From positions 1 to 13,162 of the forward strand of contig DCKU01000155.1 of the NCBI GenBank assembly GCA_002320455.1: 13,162 nt of DNA, read 5' to 3'. Positions 7,939-13,162 of this stretch are shown here, one piece after another. A program made the position numbers and the translations under genes. The stretch's first letter is position 1. Every line of letters begins with the position of its first letter. Origin of the DNA: Salinisphaera sp. UBA1666 (GTDB lineage: Bacteria; Pseudomonadota; Gammaproteobacteria; Nevskiales; Salinisphaeraceae). The notes beneath the pieces are model-generated. The model worked only from the letters and a program-made list of their open reading frames with translations, did no database searches and was not told where the DNA came from.

Positions 7939-9067
7939 CGTTGAGGCGGGCCTTGCGCACGGCCCGGCCGTCGGCCAGGTGAGACAACCCGGCCACGGCA
8001 ACGGTATCGCCGCTTTTCAGGTCGCCGTTGAGGCGCACGCGATCATCGACCACCGCGCCGGGGATGACCGGCACGCGGTGCGCAATGCCGTCGCGAATGA
8101 CGTAGACCACGGCGCCGCGAGCGGTGCCAATACGCGCGACGGCAGCGATCGGTGCCAGCAGGTCATCGCGGCTGGGCCCGTGCACATGCCAAACCACGCT
8201 CTCGCCGGCGCGTACGTTGGCCGTGTCGTCGATATGAATCTGGGCCTGGAACAGCTGGCCCGGGCCGGTGGTCGCTCGCGCTAGGCGCACCAGGCGCCCG
8301 GTCAAGGGCCGGCCGTCGCCCAGCGGCAGCGACAGGCGCGCGGCCTGGCCCGTCGCCAGATCGCCCACGAGCTGCTCGGGCACGCCGAAGCGGGCCTCCA
8401 GCCCGCCGGCCCCGGAGAGCGCGATCACCGGCTGCCCGGCCGGCACGAACTCGCCCGGCTCGTAGAAGACATCGGTGACGGTCCCGGCGATCGGCGCGGT
8501 TAGCCGCTGCTGCTCGGCCGATTGTGAGGCGCGCTCGGCCTCGGCGCGGGCCTGTTGCAGCTGGGCGGCCAGGGCATCCCGCTGGGTACGGGCATCGTCG
8601 AGTTGTTGCCGAGTGGCTGCATCCTGGGCCACCAGGCGCTCGGTACGAGCGGTCGTCTCGCGGGCGTTGGCCAGCTGGGTTTCTAGGCGCGAGACCGACG
8701 CACGGGCTGCGTCAGCGGCCGGATCCAGTTGCGGCGTGGACAGGCGGGCCAGCAAGTCACCGGTGGCGATGTCGTCGCCCACGTCGGCCGGGCGTTCGGC
8801 CAATCGCCCGCTGATCTGGAACGACAGCTGGGCCTGTTGGGCGGCTTGGGTCACGCCGGTCAGGCGATAGGTCTGGGCCGATTGCAGCCGAGTGACCTGG
8901 CCGGTACGCACCAGAGTGGTGGCCTTGTCCGCGTTGGCCGACGGCTCGGCCCCGCAGCCGCTCATGAACAGCGTTATCGCCATGAGCAACGCAGCCAGTG
9001 GCCCCGCGGCCAAAGCGTGCCGCGTTGAGGTGATCGGCCCGGGCCGCTTTTGGCGTGACTGTGTCAT
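7931..9067 (-). CDS. RND periplasmic adaptor lipoprotein (membrane fusion protein)
   Basis: A 378-residue HlyD/AcrA-type adaptor that would link the RND pump to the outer-membrane channel. The N-terminus has a basic n-region (RQKR), a hydrophobic stretch and the lipobox-like FMSGC, giving lipid attachment at Cys38. Gly follows the Cys rather than Asp, so no inner-membrane retention signal is evident. A biotinyl-lipoyl-like half-motif (ISGRLAERPADVGDDIATG) precedes an Ala/Gln/Arg-rich coiled-coil hairpin at about residues 115-180. The second half-motif follows (APIAGTVTDVFYEPGEFV), then the beta-barrel and membrane-proximal domains. The start at ATG 9065-9067 is preferred because the signal peptide then has normal length. 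The upstream ATG at 9125-9127 lies at the promoter -35 box and cannot be the start of a transcript from it. The TGA stop lies 3 nt downstream of the next gene's ATG on the shared strand, overlapping it by 8 nt. No strong Shine-Dalgarno is visible. Confidence 0.93.
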   Translation of the reverse strand: MTQSRQKRPGPITSTRHALAAGPLAALLMAITLFMSGCGAEPSANADKATTLVRTGQVTRLQSAQTYRLTGVTQAAQQAQLSFQISGRLAERPADVGDDIATGDLLARLSTPQLDPAADAARASVSRLETQLANARETTARTERLVAQDAATRQQLDDARTQRDALAAQLQQARAEAERASQSAEQQRLTAPIAGTVTDVFYEPGEFVPAGQPVIALSGAGGLEARFGVPEQLVGDLATGQAARLSLPLGDGRPLTGRLVRLARATTGPGQLFQAQIHIDDTANVRAGESVVWHVHGPSRDDLLAPIAAVARIGTARGAVVYVIRDGIAHRVPVIPGAVVDDRVRLNGDLKSGDTVAVAGLSHLADGRAVRKARLNDE

Positions 9068-9095
9068 TGTGCAATGTCGTGGCGCCCTCGGCGTC

Positions 9096-9124
9096 AAGCT
9101 AGGGTGCTTGGTTGACGTTGTCAA
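9096..9124 (-). promoter_or_regulatory. Sigma-70 promoter of the adaptor/RND-OMF operon
   Basis: Read on the minus strand, a perfect -35 box TTGACA (9124-9119) is followed by a 17-nt spacer and a TAGCTT -10 box (9101-9096). Transcription would start near 9089, about 22 nt before the adaptor ATG. The -35 box lies inside the palindrome at 9111-9125, which is the expected arrangement for repression by the divergent TetR gene product. Confidence 0.6.
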
Positions 9125-9125
9125 C
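9111..9125. promoter_or_regulatory. Probable TetR operator in the divergent intergenic region
   Basis: GTTGAC-GTT-GTCAAC is a perfect inverted repeat with 6-base arms and a 3-base centre, positioned 18 nt before the tetR start. It covers the RND operon -35 box and also falls in the probable tetR promoter, so one bound repressor could control both genes. A further GTCAA half-site lies at 9093-9097, just past the RND -10 box. The operator role is inferred from position and symmetry. Confidence 0.55.
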
Positions 9126-9143
9126 ATAAGCTAATCTGCGGTC

Positions 9144-9773
9144 ATGAACGAGCCTGCCCACGTGCGTTATCACCACGGCGATTTAGCCAATGCCTGTGTT
9201 GAAGCGGCGCTTGGCCTCATATGCGACGAGGGCATTGATGCCGTCACACTGCGCGCGGTGGCACGGCAGATCGGCGCGTCGCGCAGCGCCCCGTATCGCC
9301 ACTTCGCCGACAAGCGCGCGTTGCTGGCGGCCTGTGCCGAGCGCGGCTTTCGAGATCTCGTGACTGCGGCGGAATCGGTACTTTGCGGATATACCGTGGT
9401 CGATCTGCCCGCGCTGATCGCCGTCATGCGTCGCTACGGCGAGATCGGCCAGGCCAATCCGGCGCTTTATCGGCTGATGTTTGCGCACGGTTTCACTCCA
9501 GCCGAGTGGCCGGCGCTGACCGCGGCCGCGGATGCGGCCTTTGCCACGCTCTACGGCGCAATTCAGGCCGGTCAGGCCAGCGGTCATCTGGCAGCCGGTG
9601 CAACCTACAGCCGGGTCTTGCTGGTCTGGTCGAGCGTCCACGGCCTGGTGTCGCTGTGCAACGACTTGGCCCCTAGCGACATTTTCGACACCCGCGAGTT
9701 CGACGCGCATCTGTCGGCGATCTTCGACGTGCTGGCGCCTGCGTTGGCGCCAGAGCCGGGCCAGGGCTTGTGA
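9144..9773 (+). CDS. TetR/AcrR-family transcriptional repressor
   Basis: A 209-residue regulator. The N-terminal helix-turn-helix (about residues 10-55) contains GIDAVTLRAVARQIGASRSAPYRHFADKRAL in consecutive parts, with recognition helix region SRSAPYRHF and the typical FADKRALL follow-on. The C-terminal ligand domain carries W162-SSV-H166-G167, the signature of the WHG-type TetR C-terminal domain. It is transcribed divergently from the adaptor/RND-OMF operon across a 76-nt gap holding a palindrome, so it is the probable local repressor of that pump, released by a pump substrate. It also lies 79 nt upstream of the FUSC operon on the same strand. No Shine-Dalgarno is visible before the ATG; a weak TAATCT (9132-9137) only 6 nt upstream suggests a very short or absent leader. 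Confidence 0.93.
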   Translation: MNEPAHVRYHHGDLANACVEAALGLICDEGIDAVTLRAVARQIGASRSAPYRHFADKRALLAACAERGFRDLVTAAESVLCGYTVVDLPALIAVMRRYGEIGQANPALYRLMFAHGFTPAEWPALTAAADAAFATLYGAIQAGQASGHLAAGATYSRVLLVWSSVHGLVSLCNDLAPSDIFDTREFDAHLSAIFDVLAPALAPEPGQGL

Positions 9774-9838
9774 CATATGACGGCCGGGAAATATGACGAC
9801 TGGGCCTTACGGTACTGGTCGCGGGGCGCCACGCAGGC

Positions 9839-9844
9839 GATAAT
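9839..9844 (+). promoter_or_regulatory. Possible -10 box for the FUSC operon
   Basis: GATAAT matches five of six bases of the -10 consensus. The element 17 nt upstream (TGGTCG, 9816-9821) matches the -35 consensus at only three of six positions. If used, transcription would begin close to the FUSC start codon at 9853, giving a nearly leaderless message. The operon might instead be read through from tetR, since no terminator is visible in the 79-nt gap. The gap also has three copies of ATATGAC (9775-9781, 9791-9797, 9851-9857), the last containing the FUSC start codon. Confidence 0.3.
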
Positions 9845-9852
9845 GCGTGCAT

Positions 9853-11964
9853 ATGACACGGTTTGCTTGGCTTTTCGCTCCCAGCGCCGAGGCGATCTCG
9901 TTCGGGATCCGCTGTGTCATTTCCGTGGGTTTGTCGCTGTGGCTGGCGTTCTGGCTGCAGTTGGAAAACGCCTACTGGGCCTTTATCAACGTGGCGATTC
10001 TCATCCAGCCCTTGCCAGGGTTTTTGGTGGTGCGCGGCTTTGCGCGGCTGACGGGCACATTCGTGGCCGCGCTCGTGGCGATAGTGCTCGTCGCCCTGTT
10101 CGCCCAGACGTTCACGCTGGTTTCGATCGGCATGATCGTCTGGGTCGGGGCCATGGTGTTCTGTGCCAGCCTGTTCCAGAACAACATGTCGTATGGCTTC
10201 GTGCTGGCCGGCTATGTGACGGTCATCATCGTGGTGCGCGCCATGAGCGGCGATCCGTCAGAGGTGTTTTCGGTGGCGGTGGCTCGCTCGGCCGAGACCG
10301 GTCTTGCTGCGGTTGTCGCGGCGCTGGTATCCGTGCTGCTGGCCCCCAGCGTTACCGCCAAGAAGTATTTCCAGGCGCGGGTCGACGCGCTGAAGGCCAT
10401 CGGCCGTCAATATCGGGTGCTCGATCGGTCGCCGGCCGAGCTTGCGGCCGGTGACGCCGACCCGCGAACGCCGCACCCACAGCTGCATGCGCTGGTGCAA
10501 AAGACACTTACTCTGGAACAGACCCGCCAGTACGCGCGCTTCGATGCCCCGGGTTTTGCCGAATACGACCGGCTGGCCCGACGGCTGGACTACGAGCTGG
10601 TCTCGATCGTTTCGGCCATGGCCAGCCTGCAGGTCTATCTGTCGCGCGTGGGTGAGCGAGCCGATCGCGGCCCGCTGGGACATCTGGACCGTGCCGCGCA
10701 TCTGCTCGAGCAGGATCCGGGCCGTACCGACGAGATTACCCAGGCGTTCGACTCGGCCTACGATGCCGTGCTCGACGAGGCCCGCCAGGGCGGGGCCGAG
10801 CGCGCCGCCAAGCGCTCGCTGATCGACTGGGTGGTCATCAGCCGCGCGCTGGATCTGGCCAATCGGTTACGGGCGGCCGTGGTCAAGCACGGGCTGCTGA
10901 TCGCCGAGCGCGGTACGGGCAGCCGCAGGAGCAAGGGTCGCAGCGAGTTCTCCATCGCGCGCACGACTTGGGAGTCGGTCAAGGTCACCATCCGCGCCGG
11001 CGTGGCGATGTCGGCCGGGGCGCTCATCTGGGCGACCCATGACGAGCCGGCGCTGTCGGGCATGATGGTGTTGCTGTCGGTGCTGACCACGTTGTTCGCG
11101 CTGACCGACAACCCCACGGCCGGGGCCCGAGGCTTTGGCATTGGCGGGCTGATCGCCGGGGCAGCCGCGTTTTTCGTCAACTTCGTGTTTCTGCCGCACG
11201 CCACCGGTTTTCCCATGCTCATGCTGGTGCTTGCGCCCTGTGTGTTCGTGGCCGGCCTGGCCATGATTAATCCCGATACCGCTCTCATCGGGCGCGTGGG
11301 CCTGGTGCAGTTCGCGTTGTTCGTCCAGCCGGCCAACAGCGGGCGCCAATCGTTCGTATCGTTCTTCGAAAGTTTTCTGGGGGCAGAGCTGGCGGTGATT
11401 CTGGCGTTGACCGCGTTTGCGTTGGTGCTGCCGGTCAATAACCGCGACGTGCTCAAGAACCGGCTGGCCGGTATTTTCGGCGAGCTGGCGCGTGGGTTTG
11501 CCGAACCGCGTGAGCGCTTCGAAACCCGGATCTATGACCGCTTGATCAAGCTGCCCGTGGCTGCCGATCAGGGCGAGTTTCACGTATCGGCCCGCCAGGC
11601 GGCGTTTGCCGCGGTCAATATGGGCATCGAGGCCCGGGCGCTTCTCGTACTGGCCGAACGAGCCGGCTTCGCGGCGTCCACCCAGCAGGCGATACATCGC
11701 GAGATGAAGGCGCTAGAGACGCTGTTCGAGCGAGGCTATCCCGACGTGGCTTCGGTCATCGAGCGCCAGGGCGACATCAACGATCTGGCACTCGAGCTGC
11801 TGCACGAGGCGCTGGATTTCACGCCGACCCAGCGCCGGCGCCACGGCATACGCGCGGCCGTGTCCGCCGAGCTGGTCTCGGCGGCACTGGCCGACTACGT
11901 GCTGGCGCGCGAGAATACCGAGGAAGGCCATATCGCGCTGGGGGAGGTTCGCGGTGTTACCTGA
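9853..11964 (+). CDS. FUSC-family inner-membrane efflux protein (AaeB-like)
   Basis: A 703-residue membrane protein of the fusaric acid resistance/AaeB type. In characterised relatives it exports aromatic acids such as p-hydroxybenzoate with the help of a periplasmic adaptor. It has the family's duplicated layout. A first membrane block (about residues 10-160) begins with FGIRCVISVGLSLWLAFWLQ and includes YWAFINVAILIQP. A charged soluble region follows (about 170-370). A second membrane block (about 375-530) begins TTWESVKVTIRAGVAMSAG and repeats the start of the first block. A C-terminal soluble domain then runs to the end. ATG 9853 is taken as the start; a GTG two codons earlier (9847) would add only Met-His. 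No clear Shine-Dalgarno is present. The last 11 nt overlap the DUF1656 gene, and the HlyD-type adaptor follows, the classic operon order. The substrate cannot be read from sequence. Confidence 0.92.
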   Translation: MTRFAWLFAPSAEAISFGIRCVISVGLSLWLAFWLQLENAYWAFINVAILIQPLPGFLVVRGFARLTGTFVAALVAIVLVALFAQTFTLVSIGMIVWVGAMVFCASLFQNNMSYGFVLAGYVTVIIVVRAMSGDPSEVFSVAVARSAETGLAAVVAALVSVLLAPSVTAKKYFQARVDALKAIGRQYRVLDRSPAELAAGDADPRTPHPQLHALVQKTLTLEQTRQYARFDAPGFAEYDRLARRLDYELVSIVSAMASLQVYLSRVGERADRGPLGHLDRAAHLLEQDPGRTDEITQAFDSAYDAVLDEARQGGAERAAKRSLIDWVVISRALDLANRLRAAVVKHGLLIAERGTGSRRSKGRSEFSIARTTWESVKVTIRAGVAMSAGALIWATHDEPALSGMMVLLSVLTTLFALTDNPTAGARGFGIGGLIAGAAAFFVNFVFLPHATGFPMLMLVLAPCVFVAGLAMINPDTALIGRVGLVQFALFVQPANSGRQSFVSFFESFLGAELAVILALTAFALVLPVNNRDVLKNRLAGIFGELARGFAEPRERFETRIYDRLIKLPVAADQGEFHVSARQAAFAAVNMGIEARALLVLAERAGFAASTQQAIHREMKALETLFERGYPDVASVIERQGDINDLALELLHEALDFTPTQRRRHGIRAAVSAELVSAALADYVLARENTEEGHIALGEVRGVT
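11941..11947 (+). promoter_or_regulatory. Strong ribosome-binding site deciding a GTG start
   Basis: GGGGAGG lies inside the end of the FUSC gene, 6 nt before the GTG at 11954. It is the clearest Shine-Dalgarno sequence in the window and supports the GTG start of the DUF1656 gene and its coupling to FUSC translation. Confidence 0.7.
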
Positions 11965-12157
11965 AGTGATCGCGATCGGCGGGATCTATCTGCCTATCTT
12001 TCTGGGCTTTCTGGCGGCAACGGCGGTGTTGTATCTCGCACTTCGCTGGGTGTTGCTGCGCGTGCACGCCTACCGGGCCTTCTGGCATCCGGCGCTGGCG
12101 GGCGCGGCGGTATTCGTCATCTTGCTGTCGAGCCTGTTGTTGGTCTTTGGGCCCTAA
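11954..12157 (+). CDS. DUF1656 small membrane protein (AaeX-like)
   Basis: A 67-residue hydrophobic protein with two predicted transmembrane helices, about residues 9-33 and 45-65. They are separated by a short basic turn (LRVHAYRAFWHP). The opening PEVIAIGGIYLPIF and the HPAL turn before the second helix are typical of DUF1656 proteins, which are almost always encoded between a FUSC pump and its HlyD adaptor. The molecular role is not established; help in assembly or gating of the pump is a reasonable inference. It starts with GTG, overlapping FUSC by 11 nt, and ends 21 nt before the adaptor. Confidence 0.88.
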   Translation: MLPEVIAIGGIYLPIFLGFLAATAVLYLALRWVLLRVHAYRAFWHPALAGAAVFVILLSSLLLVFGP

Positions 12158-12178
12158 TCAAGAGCGAACGAGTAGCGC

Positions 12179-13156
12179 ATGGCCGATAAGAAACAAGTCC
12201 TGAAAACCATCGGACGGGTTGTGGCCACGCTGGTCGTGGTGGCCGTGGCCGGAGTGCTGGCCTGGTTCGCCTGGCAGCACTATGTCTATGCGCCCTGGAC
12301 GCGAGACGCCCGCGTGCAGGCCGACGTGATCAATATCGCGCCCGAGGTGTCGGGCACGGTGGTGGATGTGGCCGTGGCCGACGACAGTTTCGTCCACGCC
12401 GGGGATCTATTGTTCAAGATCGAGCCGATACGCTTCCAGCATCGTATCGACGAGGCCCGGGCGAATCTGGCCTCAGCCCGGGCGCGGCGCGACTATACGC
12501 GGGCCAACGCACAGCGTCTGGAGCGCCTGCCACCGGGCGGTGTGTCGACCCAGGACCTGCAACAGGCCCAGTCCAGTGCGCAGGAAGCCGTGGCCTCGGT
12601 GGCGCAGTATCAGGCCCAGCTCGCCCAGGCCCAGCAGGATCTGGACTGGACGACGGTGACCGCGCCTGCCACGGGCTATGTTACGCATCTACAGCTCGAC
12701 GAAGGCGACTATGCCACCGAAGGCACCTCGGCGCTGACGATCGTCGACGTCGAGACCTTCCGCGTGATTGGCTACTTCGAGGAAACCAAGCTGGCCAATC
12801 TGTCGGTGGGCGACCCGGTCGATATAACGCTCATGGCCGGCGATACGCATCTGAACGGCCACGTGGCCAGCATCGGCCGCGGTATCGCCATCGACAACTT
12901 CGCGCCGGGTGAGCGCAACCTGCCCAACGTGAACCCGGTCTTTCAATGGGTGCGGCTGGCCCAGCGCGTGCCGGTGACCATCGTCTTCGACAAGCGCCCG
13001 GCGAGCCTGCCGTTATCGGTGGGCCTGACGGCTACCGTGCACGTGCGCCCGGAACAGGCCGGCGAGCGCGACGCACCCAGCGCGCCCGGCGCGTTGCGCT
13101 GGAACGATATGCGGGATGCGGATCTGGGCGATACGCCGCAGGGCGTGTCGTCATAA
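12179..13156 (+). CDS. HlyD-family periplasmic adaptor (AaeA-like)
   Basis: A 325-residue membrane fusion protein anchored by one N-terminal transmembrane helix (about residues 11-33) with a basic n-region (ADKKQVLKTIGR). The AaeA/EmrA hallmark APWTRDARVQADV follows, then the first lipoyl half-motif (IAPEVSGTVVDVAVADD). A short Ala/Gln-rich helical hairpin spans about 85-160. The second half (VTAPATGYVTHLQLDEGDY) and a beta-barrel region with NPVFQWVRLAQRVPV complete the fold. It would connect the FUSC pump to an outer-membrane channel. No such channel is encoded after it within the window; only 6 nt remain after the TAA stop. The start is the ATG 21 nt after DUF1656, without a strong Shine-Dalgarno. 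Confidence 0.93.
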   Translation: MADKKQVLKTIGRVVATLVVVAVAGVLAWFAWQHYVYAPWTRDARVQADVINIAPEVSGTVVDVAVADDSFVHAGDLLFKIEPIRFQHRIDEARANLASARARRDYTRANAQRLERLPPGGVSTQDLQQAQSSAQEAVASVAQYQAQLAQAQQDLDWTTVTAPATGYVTHLQLDEGDYATEGTSALTIVDVETFRVIGYFEETKLANLSVGDPVDITLMAGDTHLNGHVASIGRGIAIDNFAPGERNLPNVNPVFQWVRLAQRVPVTIVFDKRPASLPLSVGLTATVHVRPEQAGERDAPSAPGALRWNDMRDADLGDTPQGVSS

Positions 13157-13162
13157 GATAAG

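Noticed and set aside
7938..8001. A longer start (ATG at 8001) for the RND-OMF gene
   Set aside because: It would add 21 Pro/Ala/Cys-rich residues lying inside the adaptor gene. The ATG at 7938 gives the normal RND N-terminus and a typical 8-nt overlap.
9065..9127. A longer start (ATG at 9127) for the adaptor gene
   Set aside because: It would place the start at the promoter -35 box and put 20 extra residues ahead of a normal lipoprotein signal peptide.
9777..10454. A 225-residue + strand frame overlapping the start of the FUSC gene
   Set aside because: The translation is Arg/Gly/Ala-rich without any family resemblance, while the overlapping FUSC frame has clear transmembrane helices and motifs.

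Overview
This 13.2-kb window is chromosomal DNA from a high-GC Gram-negative bacterium. The outer-membrane channel module, the RND pump, the AaeAB-type pump and the gene style all point to a Proteobacterium, most likely a gammaproteobacterium. A Salinisphaera-like genus is a guess that cannot be settled here. I see no rRNA, tRNA, CRISPR array, insertion sequence or phage gene. The window is densely coding, with no gene-free stretch longer than about 190 bases.

Layout: (1) An acetate/acetyl-CoA part. acs (acetyl-CoA synthetase) lies on the + strand and ends in a strong intrinsic terminator. It is followed by a separate thiolase gene (acetyl-CoA C-acetyltransferase) on the same strand. (2) A minus-strand efflux operon. 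A TetR-controlled promoter drives a lipoprotein periplasmic adaptor, which overlaps by 8 nt a 1480-residue gene. This gene encodes a complete RND inner-membrane pump fused in frame to a complete TolC-type outer-membrane factor. A signal-peptide-like segment lies at the junction. The gene runs tail-to-tail into the thiolase gene, and the two stop codons overlap. (3) A divergent tetR gene on the + strand, facing the RND operon across a 76-nt regulatory gap. The gap holds a perfect 6+3+6 palindrome over a consensus -35 box. (4) Downstream of tetR, a + strand three-gene operon of the AaeB/AaeX/AaeA type: FUSC pump, DUF1656 small membrane protein and HlyD-like adaptor, ending 6 nt before the window edge.

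How they fit together: tetR sits between two export systems. Its product very probably represses the RND operon and might also affect the FUSC operon it precedes. The RND operon encodes all three layers of a tripartite pump in only two genes. The FUSC operon encodes an inner-membrane pump and an adaptor but no outer-membrane channel in this window.

The most interesting item is the RND-OMF fusion. It raises the question of whether one polypeptide is cut by signal peptidase into a pump and an outer-membrane channel, made in 1:1 ratio, or whether it stays as one chain across both membranes.
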